A stretch of DNA of 64,000 bases from the NCBI GenBank assembly GCA_040285825.1, contig JAUPSS010000003.1, positions 2,976,001-3,040,000 on the forward strand, given 5' to 3'. The number at the start of each line of letters is the position of its first letter. Positions within the stretch are counted from its first letter, which is position 1. Positions 1 through 10,905 of this stretch are shown piece after piece. Below the pieces are notes generated by a model. The model worked only from the letters and a program-made list of their open reading frames with translations, was not told the origin of the DNA and did not search any database. Both the position numbers and the translations under genes were made by a program. This DNA comes from Eukaryota sp. TZLM1-RC (taxonomy: Eukaryota > Metamonada: BaSk clade).

Positions 1-1548
1 TTTTTTATATTCAAATTTTGTTGAAGATCTTGAATTTTGTTTTCAAGAATTTGAATAGAATCAGCATCATAATCCGGTTTTTTAACCACTCGCAAGTCAT
101 TCTTTAACCTCTGCTTCTTACATTTGAATCTTTTATAGGCATTTGGATCTTTGACCTTTACATCACATTTGGTATTTCCTTCGCGATGATTTTCAACACA
201 AGCAGCACATCTCTTACTGGTACGATATTCGGCTACTAATTATACTCTTATACCAGCTTTTCTCAGAATTCTTCTTAGCCCAACACCTCTGATTGTGCTG
301 GCTTTACCTTTTCGGTTTGTCTTGGCGTCCCAATCACCAAGGCCAATTACAATATTGTGAGCCTCAGCTTTTAACTCTGCTTTTAATCGGTTAACCCAGG
401 CAGCCTCACTCTTTTGTTTATTTATATATTTGTATAGAGTGTGGCGCCTGAACAAAGGGTCTTGATAAATGGGACAGAGCAATTGATCGTGGAGTAGTTT
501 CATGTTAATATACTCCTTGAATTCCTGCAGACTCAAAGATTTTTGTGGAATTTTCTGATAATTTATTAGAAATTTCTTGTACTGACACTACGGTTTGCGT
601 AGATGGTAAATTAAATTCTTCGTGAAATCGGGAAGAGATTTAGTGATTTCCTCTTCACCGTTGATTCTTTTCATAACTGCAGTTTTGAAAGAGTTTTCAC
701 TGCTCTCAATCCTAAAAATGATCGAGTTCAAGTAGTTTGTTTCCGTTTCTCTGAACTTCTCTGTTTGAAGTCCAAAGTTTCGTCTACCATCAGTGTAAGA
801 ATTAATAATTAGTTTGTCTCTTTTTTCATTCATTTTTTTTCTTTTTTCATTAAATGTTTTTTTGGGTTTTTTGTTTTTTTTTGTTTTTTTTTCATTTTTT
901 TCCTTGTTTTCTTCACCACGCTTATCATTATTTTTGAATTTTTCACTTTTTTTCCTTTCTGCTTCAGTCATGGATTCCTTTGGGCTCAATATGACTGATC
1001 TCAGCAGAATATGATTGACTGATTTGGTAAGGAATCAAACTGATACCAGTTTGGTATCATATTCGTTAGGGTCTATTCCAGCAATGACTTTACCTTCTGA
1101 TGAATTCAGTTCATCTTCACAAAGATCATGAATCCTTTTGTTTGTCTCTGCATTTTTTCAAATCATTGCGCTTGTGTTGAACAGAAACTCCACAGCCATC
1201 TGTCAGAATACTTCCGTCAAAAACGTAACCATGAGTATTTTTGGCCATGGCATTATGCTGCATGTTGAGTACCCTTTTCCAAGTTGTGAGACTTTTTTCA
1301 TCAACGTCAATCGTTTGATCGTCACTTTCTGGAGTTTCATCAAACTCTGTGATGGGGAGTACGGTGGATTCATCAGACAGTTCTCTTGATTGATTAATAG
1401 TAATTTGCATACTTCTGGTTTCAACCCGCAAATATGCTGGAGAAAGGGATGTTCTGATAGAAAAAACTTTGTAAATGAATAAATGATTATGTTTTTTCCC
1501 TTCAGCAATTTCGATTAATTCCTCAGAAATACGACTGAGGTCCGCCAT
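1..1548 (-). pseudogene. Fanzor (TnpB-like nuclease) copy 1, broken and cut by window edge
   Basis: Reading right to left, the segment 1126-1548 carries the pre-RuvC region with the motif FDGSILTDGCGVSV. After a frame change, the RuvC-I signature AGIDPN falls near 1065-1080, followed by an in-frame stop near 1032. A Lys-rich, low-complexity stretch lies at about 820-985 (a T-rich tract on the plus strand). Segment 240-536 reads FRRHTLYKYINKQKSE, then IVIGLGDWD and GVGLRRILRKAG. After one in-frame TAA the frame continues LVAEYRTSKRCAACV near 180-236, which is the conserved E-RTS-C-x2-C zinc/RuvC region. Fanzors are eukaryotic relatives of TnpB that use an omega RNA to guide DNA cleavage. The frame break, at least two stops and the D-P-N in place of D-P-G point to a dead copy. 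The RuvC-III end lies outside the window. The family call is strong; activity is unlikely. Confidence 0.8.
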
Positions 1549-1602
1549 TAGTATAAAAGATCTTTTAAGATAATTTTCCCAATTTGCCCGTATATCTTAA
1601 AA

Positions 1603-2376
1603 TTGTATAATATTTTGATTTGTAAGAAAAAATTGAAAGATAACGAGGAACTTAATTCTGAAAAATTTGTTTTTGAATCTTCGTTAATAAATACTGAGCC
1701 TCAAAATTCAAACATATTTGCGGAAGATTTGAATTCTAATTCTTTGACCTTATCTAACGTTGATCATGATGCTCCAGTTCGTCTTCCTAACACTTGTATT
1801 TTTTGTTCAAAAGATCTAACTGAGTCAGTCAACGGTCGGCCAGTTTTATTTTGCAAATCATGTACTGGCAAGGATACTTTGAGACCCCCTGTGAAAGTTC
1901 CTGTTGACACCAGCCCCGCAAGTTCAATTCCTTTGTCTTTAGAACTGCGAAAATTTTCTTCTCAATTAAAGAAGACTAATAATTGGGCCATTACTGATTT
2001 GTGGAAATTTTTTGCAAAGAAAAAGTCTCTTTTGAAGAAACCTCGTAAATCAAGATTTTCATACAAAGCATAATTGTTATCCTTGAATACAGAATCGCAT
2101 ACTCATTATGTCCTCTGTCCATTTGCAGTTTCTCTCCATGGCACGCTTGGACCTCTTGCTTTGACTTTTCTGGATGATTTTGATGAAATTGTGAAACAAC
2201 GTACTGGAAGAGTTTTTGACAGTAGTTTTTGGCAAAGCAGAATTGTATTTTCAATTTTCAAAGGTGTTGTTCCCTTATTATCTTCAGCTTTGTTCTCTCT
2301 TGGACGCGTTTATGAAAGAAAAACCTCCAGTCAATTCTTCTTGGCTGACTTGGGTTATGAAGACATAGAATTTTAA
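1603..2376 (+). pseudogene. RLE-A-type non-LTR retrotransposon, internally deleted (N-terminus joined to C-terminus)
   Basis: The first 156 codons hold a C-x2-C...C-x2-C zinc ribbon (CIFCSKD, then LFCKSC) and a basic tail, which looks like the 5' end of the element ORF. After a TAA at 2071-2073 the same frame continues with the family's conserved C-terminus (TGRVFDSSFWQSRIVFSIFKG, ending YEDIEF). The reverse transcriptase, zinc knuckle and endonuclease core seen in the copy at 27034-29146 are missing. This is therefore an internal-deletion derivative. It is the only place in the window where the N-terminal zinc domain of this group is visible. Confidence 0.65.
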
Positions 2377-2730
2377 CCTGGTCGTATAGTTTATTTTTTA
2401 TTGGAATAAATAAAAACAATTTGGTATATCTGAAAATATATTAGGTAAATTAGGCTTTCTTTTCATTGACTTGGATTTTGAGGTGGTCAAATTGAAATCC
2501 AATTTTGCAAGCATCTGGTTGACAAGGTCGCAATATGTTGAAGTGAAAATGTTTTCATTAAGTTTTTGAAAATACAAAAATACACTGTATTTGTATTTTC
2601 CAGGAATAAATTATGCCACATAATTATAATTATAGATTATACGAGCAACAGTCTACTTTTCCCTTGTACCACCTATGTGTGGGGCATATGATCTCCATTT
2701 TCTGTTCTACTGGTTACCAAATGTATCATG
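2377..2730. other. Non-coding; 3' flank of a retroelement
   Basis: AT-rich sequence with an AATAAA-like run just after the retroelement stop. No coding or RNA feature is recognised. Confidence 0.5.
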
Positions 2731-2955
2731 TTAAAACCAATATCTAGGATAGGATATCTCTCGATATCCTCTTCTCAACTTCAGCCTCATTATGTCTGTC
2801 CCTTTACCATTCATCGTCAAAGTGACTCTGGCCAGACCTTTTGTTGTTGATTCAACAGATATTGTGGAACTGCTCTCACCATGTTCCATCTTGAACGTGA
2901 TAGATCTGTCAGGATTCTTTGTGGTACACTTAGCAGATATGCAATCGTACAACAA
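2731..2955 (-). CDS. Unrecognised short ORF
   Basis: 74 codons of polar, well-mixed composition and less AT-biased codons than the transposon debris around it (for example NPDRSITFKMEHGESSS). The frame stays open some codons upstream of 2955, so the start is unknown and an upstream exon is possible. It overlaps the divergent RCC1-like reading frame on the other strand. I considered an SRP9-like protein from its size and the K-x2-H spacing, but the match is too weak to claim. Function unknown. Confidence 0.25.
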   Translation of the reverse strand: MLYDCISAKCTTKNPDRSITFKMEHGESSSTISVESTTKGLARVTLTMNGKGTDIMRLKLRRGYREISYPRYWF

Positions 2956-2958
2956 TAG

Positions 2959-5152
2959 TTTGAAGAGGTCTGGCCTGTCTTTGTTCTATCAACTCCTCAC
3001 TCACTTAGCCCTTCCCTCATAAAACACTCACTTAGAGGGACAATCTTACCTAAACTGCTGGTGATTACTATTGATTCACATTATACTTACTTACTCCTCA
3101 CTGAGAGTAATGATCTATTTGGATGGGGTTTTCACTTTTGCAATATTTTCAACAAATTACCTTTCAGAAATGTCGTGGATATTGTTCATTATAATCATTT
3201 TAACATTAACTGTGTTGTATTGAACCATATAGAATCATCAACTATACTCAGGTTTAATAGTGATGGATGTTTGTTGATTCAATCAAATTTGATTGATTGT
3301 GATCGACTTATAAGTGCCAGTCAAGATCAGAAATTCAGAGTTTATCAAAGTATTTCTTCCAATTGCTTGAAATGTGTTGATTCACGGGATCGGCAACTAT
3401 TCTCAATCAATCAATCAATCATCAATCATTTCTCAACTGCTGATTATTTTTCTTTCCAGTTAAGTTGTGGTAATTGGTTCAGTTTCTTTTTTGATACACT
3501 AACTCAATTTTACTATAACTTTTTTGCACAATTTTCGCCAATTCAGGTCATTAGAGACAGTAGTTTTGGCCTTCTTCTCACGAAAAATGGTCAACTTTGT
3601 AAATTCAAATACAAATTTGGCCTTAATTCATCTAATAATATTCATTGTTTTCATGATTTACCTTTAAAGCAATGTATTTTTCACCACAAGGAATTCACCT
3701 ACGCTATCACCAATCAAAACCAGCTTTTACATTTAAAGCTGGAAAAAAATGAGTTGTTTTTTAACCAGATTTCTCATCTTTTGATACGTAGTCTATGGTT
3801 TACAGAAAATTCCACTGTTTATTTTGATTTCAATGGTTTATTCTGGCGACTTGATGGTAATTTTCGCCATTCATTGTTTGCTTCGGAACTTACAAGAAAT
3901 CATTCAAATGGTGCAAAGAAAAAGGGAGGGCTTTATCCAAATGTTTGCAAGTTAATTTTCACAATTTATATTGATCAACTCTTCTCCAGGAATGGTTTTC
4001 ATGGTTGTCAAATTTCTGGTATAATGAGGTTTTTATCAAAGTTAATGCTGAGCAAAAGATTTTTCCAAATAGCGATCAAGATCTTTAGTACTCGCTTTTT
4101 TATTTTGGAAAACTCAAGTGTTGCCAAAAGATTGTTAAGTTTCTTCCAATTCCTTCAAATACGTTTTCCATCTACTTTCAAACTGTCTCTGTGCTCATTA
4201 AAAACTAAAGAAGACCTCAATAATGTTCGCTCCTTTATTAATGATTTAGATTCAGAAGGCGAGCTTTTTGAAATTCAATGGGATTTAATTATCAATCTTG
4301 ATGAAACTCAATCTTTGATACCTTGCTCACAATTGAAATTAATTGATCCATCACATTTACCAAATTAACAAAAACAACATTATTGAGCTTCATTTGATTA
4401 TTAAAGATGTTGTTATCGATCTCGTCAATTCCCGAAGGCTCAACTCTGTCAAGACTTTATCAATCAGTCTCGAACAAAGAAACATTGATCTAATTCAAAT
4501 ACTTTCTCTCTTTCCCAGGATTGAGGAATTGTGTATTGATAGTAGTGTTCAACAAAGCTTAGATCTCGGCTCATGTTGTGTTCAGTTGCGTTTTCTAAAG
4601 CAGCTTTGTGTCAATCTGCCAAATTCACGCATTCGAGGGTTTCCAGTCTCTTTACGATTGATTGAAGTTGTTCGTTTAGGTAACATTTTTGGAATAGATC
4701 TTATGAATTTAGCCAAGTTAACTAAATTAGTTGTCTCACCGTCCGAATTTCCAGCTATTTTGGCTTATGGAAGGTCTAAATTATCTTCCACAATTCAATA
4801 CTTGGAAATGAGCTTTGAAGGTGAGTTAGACCTCACACATTCGACTTTCATGCCAAATTTACGAGAGATTATTATGAATAATGGTGTGTTGCAGCACATT
4901 TCTGTCCAGAAGTTTCCAAATTTGAGATTTGTTCAGTTTAAACGAATTCTTCTACATCAATCTTATCCTGTTTCATGCAAGAAAATGACATTTGATGTTC
5001 TTCATCGGAGTTCTACTGTTTGTTTTGTAGTAACTTCCTTTTTACCAATAGAGTTTTGTCTAGCCTTCAATAATTTTGAAACTGTTGAAGATCTTTTACA
5101 GAATTTTTTCTCATTTCAATCTTCTGATGATTTAGACCTTAGTGATGTTTAA
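2959..5152 (+). pseudogene. RCC1-like/leucine-rich protein, frame broken at about 4343-4368
   Basis: The frame is open from 2959 and has no early ATG. It contains RCC1-like blade motifs (YLLLTESNDLFGWG near 3085-3130, SFGLLLTKNGQLCKF near 3565-3610) separated by poorly conserved beta-rich sequence. It ends at 4368. An overlapping frame from 4343 continues 269 codons with leucine-rich character (IQYLEMSFEGELDL, FPNLRFVQFKRILL). No splice signal of the local type is found at the junction, so a one-base frameshift is the simplest reading. The missing start ATG and the frameshift suggest a decaying gene. RCC1-like and LRR-like are fold-level guesses only. Confidence 0.4.
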
Positions 5153-5347
5153 ATTTGATTTAAAACAAGTACTTTATATATTCGCTGTACCTTGTGTTGA
5201 TGAATTACACTATAGCAGCATACTAACAAGTTAGACAATAGCTGGAGGCATCAATAACAAGTCCCATTGCTAATTCAACTTATGATATCACAAATGCCTT
5301 ACATTTATGTGGGTTCTATTGATGGAATGATTGCATCCGAACAAAAT
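5153..5347. other. Non-coding spacer
   Basis: No ORF, RNA or repeat recognised between the RCC1/LRR-like frame and the tRNA-Ala. Confidence 0.4.
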
Positions 5348-5420
5348 TGGAGATGCATTGTTTCAATCCCCGTACCTCACGCATGCTAAGCGTGCGTTCT
5401 ACCAATTGAGCCACACCCCC
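5348..5420 (-). tRNA. tRNA-Ala (AGC), atypical T-arm
   Basis: The minus strand begins GGGGGTGTGGCTCAATTGG, with a 7-bp acceptor stem pairing to CATCTCC and discriminator A. The anticodon stem CACGC/GCGTG encloses loop TTAGCAT, with anticodon AGC at 5385-5387. The D-arm is canonical and the A-box is good. The T-arm is degraded: 5' CGGGG faces CAATG with two mismatches, and the loop reads ATTGAAA, not the usual TTCRANY, so the B-box is weak. It may be a pseudo-tRNA, or a real gene with an unusual T-arm. Confidence 0.6.
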
Positions 5421-6039
5421 TCCAACTGTTTCGTGGTTTGAACAATTCGAATGTACTGGCACATCGTTATTGGCACCTCAAATGTTTGATAGAGAATCTA
5501 AACCATTGTTTTATTTTTTCAAGATTGGAGTAAATTCAGGTGAATCAAGATTGTCATCTTATTCGTTCTTGTGTGAACACACAAATGTTAATTTGTACCA
5601 GTTAGGATGATGGTATCGAAGAAGTAGATGTGACTAGTTTATATGCGGTTCTTGAATTCAATTCCTCATCATTGATAGATTACCACTACTTTTCAATCAA
5701 ATCACAGGAACTAAAACAAGAAAACGAACAGATCACGTTACTTTTTCCAAACTCAGTTTTTTTCATCACTGATGAATCAGTAAATGGATTAACAACATTA
5801 ATGAATATGGTGAATTTTCAATTAATAATATCACTTCTCATGTGTTGGCATCACGTCGAATCAAAGGCACCAAGACTCTGCTATTAAAAATTCTCACATG
5901 ACTCTTATGACTGAAAATACATAAGACCCTTTGAAGCTCTGTGCAAATTCTTTTCTGCTGATATTCAACAAATCGCGCCCAGATGTTACTGTTCTTGAAA
6001 TGTAAAGAGACCAAATTGAAGAATTCATTCTTGAAATTT
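5421..6039. other. No confident gene
   Basis: AT-rich sequence. A short open frame at 5630-5887 (+) has no family match and starts at GTG, so it is not called as a gene. Confidence 0.4.
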
Positions 6040-6333
6040 GGTCAGTTTTAGCTATTTGGATTTCACTGTCCATGTTAGCCTGGCTAAGGAAAAGAATCCC
6101 GTTGTTGCTTGGACCACGTGCTTTATCTTTCTTAAATGAGTTTGCTGAAATTGTGAAACAAGATGAAATTTTGTTGACAAAATGTGTTGGCAGAACAGAA
6201 TTGTGTTTTCAATTTATAAAGGGTTTGTCCCCTTAATATCTGCTGTCTCGTTGTCTTTTCGTCGATGTTATGCAATAAAGAGTTCAAGTCAATTCTTTAT
6301 GGCTGATTTACGGTATGAAAATGAGGAATTTTA
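6040..6333 (+). pseudogene. RLE non-LTR retrotransposon 3' fragment
   Basis: Starts with LDFTVHVSLAKEKNPV, matching the RLE-E linker LDFTVRFSLAKEKNPV. After deletions and frame changes it ends with the family C-terminus SSQFFMADLRYENEEF and a TAA at 6331-6333. The C-terminus closely resembles that of the element at 1603-2376. Non-functional. Confidence 0.6.
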
Positions 6334-7647
6334 AGTTTGCTGTTTAGTTTTTCGTTATTATGATTCAATGAAAAAAGTATTGAAAGAAAATGTTTTTGCT
6401 AACTTTTTAATTAACATTAATGATGATATGGCAATTTAATACATGTCCCAAGTTGCTAATGTTTATGTTTTTTGCTCAATCACCATTAGTGGACAACTGT
6501 AGAAAAACTAAAGTGTTGATAATGGCCGTGCAGTGAGGCTAACGATGTGGGATTATCCTTGGTCTGATAAAGTAAAGCAGCCTAAACTCCCTCACAATTT
6601 AATCTTGACTTTTATGAAAATCTTTCCTATCAAGGCAACAGGGCACTTTTGAATTTTGACTTTTGTTGTGAATAATACATTTCCAGATCAACTGAATGAA
6701 TCTACATAGTGATCAAGTCATTTTTGAAGCAGTCCATCGTCCTCAGTGGATTGACACAGATGATTTGTCTTGATTTGTCAAGAGGATGACATTGTTGTGT
6801 ATTGACGTATTTTATGGATTTTGAAATGGAATATGTGTTCCTTTTTTTTAAAAATTAGACTGGCAAAAAATAGAAACGAATTCTACCATTGCCTACACAA
6901 TTCACCATTGTTTTTTGGTCGCTAATTTTTCAGTTTTTAATTTTAATGGGTCCATAATTGTTCACGATACGGCGGACACCTTCTTCAGCACGAATTACCA
7001 CATGTTACGATTTGCTGAACAACACATTATATATTCTTTGCTGTGCAGAAGTGCTGGTTCAAATTTTCAACCGACAAAAGTTCCAATATTTTTGTCAAAT
7101 AAATAGCGGGATGATATCAAGTCAACGTTTCGGTTTTAAAACTGAATTAACAAGATTTATTGATGTGATTAGTGTTACATCACACAGTATAGTTTGATCA
7201 AAGTTTATTCAAATTTAAGGAAACAAACTGATATCAACAATTATTCGCGAATGTGTATATTCTTAATTTCATTTAGTAAACACAATTAAACCCAAATTAC
7301 AATCGACCAATGAACGTTTGAACTTCTTCAGGTCGAACATTTTTGAAGACATTGTACATAAAACATCCAAAATTGAATGTAGCAACCAGCGATTTTTCTT
7401 CTTCCTTATTGCTTTTAACATTTTCAGCATCACTCCTTGCCAACAATAGGCCACATACAAATACTATTTTGAAATCGGATCTGAAAACAATTCTTGAAAT
7501 CCCGTCACCAAAATATCAAACATAAAGAGAATTGTATAAATTTTGTCTGTCTATTTGAATGAATTGATAAACCAATGGTACTGATTTGAGTGGTGCTTTG
7601 GAAAATAGAAGATGAGGAAGTGAGTAACTTTCTGAACCAATCAAAAA
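6334..7647. other. Gene-free stretch with faint retroelement traces
   Basis: Near 6555-6625 a short stretch reads like the retroelement motif W-x-D-x3-LPHNLI, in poor condition. No other product is recognised on either strand, and no tRNA until 7648. Confidence 0.4.
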
Positions 7648-7719
7648 TTCGCATACCGGGAATCGAACCCGGGTCTAGTATGTGAAAGACACTAATGCTA
7701 GCCACTACACCATATGCGA
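7648..7719 (-). tRNA. tRNA-Glu (TTC)
   Basis: The minus strand starts TCGCATATGGTGTAGTGGCT with a perfect 7-bp acceptor (TCGCATA/TATGCGA). Anticodon stem AGTGT/ATACT, loop CTTTCAC, anticodon TTC at 7684-7686. The T-arm is CCGGG-TTCGATT-CCCGG. All arms are intact and A and B boxes are canonical. No intron and no encoded CCA. Confidence 0.95.
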
Positions 7720-7856
7720 TTTCTATGACTATTGATAAAAATATATACTATTGGTATATACTATTGGTATGCGATTACATTTATCATAGGTATGCAACTG
7801 AGAGCTTGGATAGTTTTCTCACCATTGCTTCTTTTATTTTATTATTATATATCAGT

Positions 7857-8028
7857 TTTAGCAAAATTCAAGATGGATTTTCCTGACATTCATTTATGTG
7901 CTTATGCAGAAGATTTGTCACTTATTGGTCCTTTGTCCCTTTTACAGCAAGGATTACAGCATTTCGTTATTTTGTCCCAACAAATTGGGTTAGATATCAA
8001 ATTGCCCAAATGTTTCATTATTGGATAA
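7857..8028 (+). pseudogene. Reverse transcriptase palm fragment (RLE group)
   Basis: Reads FPDIHLCAYAEDLSLIG, aligned with AYMDDISLIG in the intact RLE-A copy. The catalytic Y-x-D-D is changed to Y-A-E-D. It continues about 35 codons into the thumb-proximal region and stops at a TAA. A short, dead remnant. Confidence 0.7.
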
Positions 8029-8035
8029 ACAAGTG

Positions 8036-8170
8036 TTTCTCTAAGCCAAGACTCTTTAATACATGAGATTCTTTCATTTTTTACCATATTAAAAACTGAC
8101 AGCATCATGTAATGAGGAACGATAAATTTTCAATTTGGAACAATTTAAAGCATGGCGCAAAGTGAGCTGT
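8036..8170 (-). pseudogene. RLE-B fragment
   Basis: The reverse strand matches the start of the RLE-B endonuclease region seen at 14440-14580 (LRHALNCSK, then VRDTVFNMAQTARIACIKE), with many substitutions. Confidence 0.6.
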
Positions 8171-9294
8171 GATGAATTGATACAAATACTTGTTTCTTTT
8201 AATAATAATTGATTAATGAAAATATTCACATATAATCTCATTTTTGTTACAAAAGCTTCATTATAGGCACATTGCCCAAACCTTAGTGGTACAATGGTGA
8301 CAAATAGTGATGCGTCTGATGACTTATTCTCGCACAGACCTTTTTTTTATAGTAATGAATCAAGATCTTGATCTAAAAGAGCTGAGCTGCATAAAACTTT
8401 AAAAGATCATCATTATACATTTCAGTTATTCGTTTTTGTAATGTTCAAAGCGTGTATTTGAAATTCAAATAGTCTTTGTCCAGAATATTACCTTTGAATG
8501 ATTTGGGGAAAGCATCGATTGCATTTTTCAGTATCAATTTTCAAAAATTCTTCATTTAAAACAAAAATAGCTGAACTTTCGGTTGTCATTATTAAATCTT
8601 CCCGACCCGCAAACCTTTCAGAAAATTCAATTATTGCATTTGTGCATTCACCAATAAAAGAACATGAAGTAAGAATAGAGGCTTTAGTTCAGCGTAAACC
8701 ACCACATTGTGGACTTAGATATGCATGATCTGGAATTTGGTACATTTTTCAACTTATCAGTTGAAACAATACTTTAGCACACACTTCAATAAACTTTTGG
8801 GCCACATTTCTAGAGTAGGAGGATTCATAGATCGAAATATATGATTGAAATTTGAATTGCAACAAAGTCTTATTATGATAAATGTAATAAATTTCTGCAC
8901 TTCTCATTTCATCATTTGGTCAATTTTGTCAGAAATAATATTCAATTTTTCAAAGAATTGTTTGGAGAGTTCATCGTTTTTGTCTAAAAACGAACCCGAA
9001 TGACGAATTGCATCAGATGAATATAACTTGGCTTTAATTTCAATAACATCAACTCTTTCTACAATAGTAGATGATAAATAACTAAGTAAATATACTAAGT
9101 ACAATATGCCGATTATTAATGTCGAATCAGTTGTTTCTTCCATATTTGGAGTACACAGTTACAATGATTCTTTGTACTTTTGAATTGTTTGTTGTATTCA
9201 TTTTGAGCGTGAAGATTGTAAATTATAAGCTGAATTTAGATTTACTTTACTGAACTTAGATTTTGCTGCGACTTTTCCAGATACCGATACCTTT
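8171..9294. other. Decayed repeat DNA, no confident gene
   Basis: A minus-strand stretch at 8904-9143 (ERVDVIEIKAKLYSSDAIRH) is recognisably related to minus-strand sequence at about 49050-49165, so it is repetitive. The VEIKA string could be an endonuclease remnant, but this is not established. A plus frame at 8498-8728 has no match. Confidence 0.45.
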
Positions 9295-9820
9295 CCTTTT
9301 TTTGGTCTGATAATCTGCCTCATAATTTAATTTGTAAATGTAGTCGAAAGATTACAATTATCTATTTTGGTAAATTGTAAACATTTTATTACTTTTAGAA
9401 GGAAGGTTCACGATGCTGTAGGAGGCCAATTATATCGTATGTGTAAGTCTCAATTGAAGCTTTCTGGAACCTCCGTTGTCAAATCTGTTTGAAACTGAAG
9501 ATGATTTTCATAAGAATAATAGACGTCTATGTCATATTACAAGGATTAGATGGAACCCTCATTTTGGTGGACGTTATGTCTGTTGATCCTTGTAATGTTT
9601 CAAATGAAAGGTTTGTTAATTCTGAAATTCATAATCCTCTTTCAAATGCTGAAAACTTTAAAATCAAAAAATACAATGAACCTTTGTCCAAATTGTTTAC
9701 CCAACAGCATACAAAATACAATTTGTATCCATTTGTTTTTTCTCTATTTGGTTCACTTGCTTCAACGGCTTTACGTGTTTTGTCAGACTTCGAAGAGAAT
9801 TGTGAAAAAAAGGACCAATA

Positions 9821-9931
9821 TGTTAGATGTTGGATAACATCAAATCACGTGTGATAACGTGGCGATAGTTTAAGTTTAGTATTTGTAATTTAATAAAGCT
9901 TTTCCTATGGTCACTGCAGTGGAAACCAACA
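9821..9931 (+). repeat. 5' LTR of miniature element 1
   Basis: 111 bp, TG...CA, with an internal AATAAA about 37 bp before its end. Near-identical to 10906-11016. Confidence 0.92.
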
Positions 9932-9944
9932 ATAACGTTATTGT
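9929..9944 (+). promoter_or_regulatory. Perfect 16-nt palindrome at the primer-binding position of element 1
   Basis: ACAATAACGTTATTGT is its own reverse complement and overlaps the last 3 nt of the 5' LTR. Retrotransposons normally have a tRNA-complementary primer-binding site here. The miniature element at 51070-52597 has a similar palindrome in the same place. Inference: a self-priming or RNA-dimerisation site. Confidence 0.5.
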
Positions 9945-9959
9945 CCCTGTCCCTGTACC

Positions 9960-10894
9960 TGTTCCAGACCCGTCACTGTTCTTGAGACTGCCTTTGGTAA
10001 AGCCGTGCGATGCGTCCTGTTGACCGTCCCTATCTGAGCTCGCTGTTGGAGGAAGATGTATGTATGTTTTTAAGCGAGTTTGAAGTGTATCAGTCTGTCA
10101 CTGAAAAGTCACTAAACTGTCACTAAAGTTGTTTCCTTAAGGCTCTCGGTAGATCCCTTCATTTTGAGGTCCTTAGAGTTGTATGAACCTAAGGTGAAGA
10201 CTTCCCATAGTGTGTTGCTCAACTATTTGAAATCGCTAAACAATTTTCCGTCTTATGAAGCTTTCAACGAGACGGTCTTTCGGTTTAAAATGAACGTGAA
10301 AATCCCTAGTGCCAGAAAAAGAATGAATGATTACCTCAGAAACTTTCTGAAGGTGAAGGAAAAGGCTGGAGGCCTCGCCATTCCAAATAATGTTTTCATG
10401 AAACGATTTGCTGCTGGTATTGCTCCTAAAGGTCTGGCTGAATCACTTGTGTCCCGTATTAATGACCAACTGTTACCTGATTTCAAAACCCTTGTGAAAA
10501 TTGCTACCGACGGAATTGTTGACCATGATAGATCTACAGTTTGGTCAGGCTCTATATTTAATAAAAATACTCGTTTTGCCGTCAGAGATTCAGAAATTGC
10601 TGCCAAAACTTGTTACAGATGCCTAAGCCTGGTCATATTAATGTTAATTGTCCTCTTCGCAATGGTAATGCCCAAACTTTTGATGTCAAAAGATCCGCTC
10701 ATGTTCATAGTATTATAGAACAGGTGAACACTGTACTTTGCGCTGTTAGTGAAGCAGATATCAATAACTGTATTGACTCATGCCTTGGAGACGCGCTGAA
10801 TGTTTATGATAGTGATTCTTCAGAAAGAAGAGCCGTATCAACTTGTACTCAATCCATTAACAAGGATTTCCCCATCATTGAAGAAGAAGAGTGA
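9960..10894 (+). pseudogene. gag of miniature LTR element 1, frameshifted
   Basis: Gag-like sequence runs through several frames: an LFLRLPLVKP stretch near 9978-10007, a 39-codon segment from the ATG at 10010, a main segment at 10116-10624 that is helical and lysine-rich, and a final segment to 10894 in another frame. A retroviral-type zinc knuckle CYRC...KPGHINVNCP spans about 10613-10655, but the frame slips inside the knuckle. The knuckle slip and the other breaks look like indels, not programmed frameshifting. The C-terminus is acidic. No enzymatic domain follows before the 3' LTR. Confidence 0.65.
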
Positions 10895-10905
10895 AGAAGG
10901 GGTAA

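Noticed and set aside
588-989. Lys-rich 133-codon minus frame as a separate gene
   Set aside because: It is in frame with the Fanzor RuvC-I segment upstream and its Lys-rich part is a T-rich low-complexity tract. It is part of the broken Fanzor copy 1.
2731-2955. SRP9-like protein
   Set aside because: Only size and a few spaced residues fit; aligned positions do not hold up.
4343-4368. Tiny intron joining the RCC1-like and LRR-like frames
   Set aside because: No GT/GC 5' site with a suitable Y-T-R-A-Y-Y-N-N-A-G end exists within the required window.
10600-10660. Programmed ribosomal frameshift in gag
   Set aside because: The slip falls inside the zinc knuckle and no pol frame follows. Other breaks are present, so decay is simpler.
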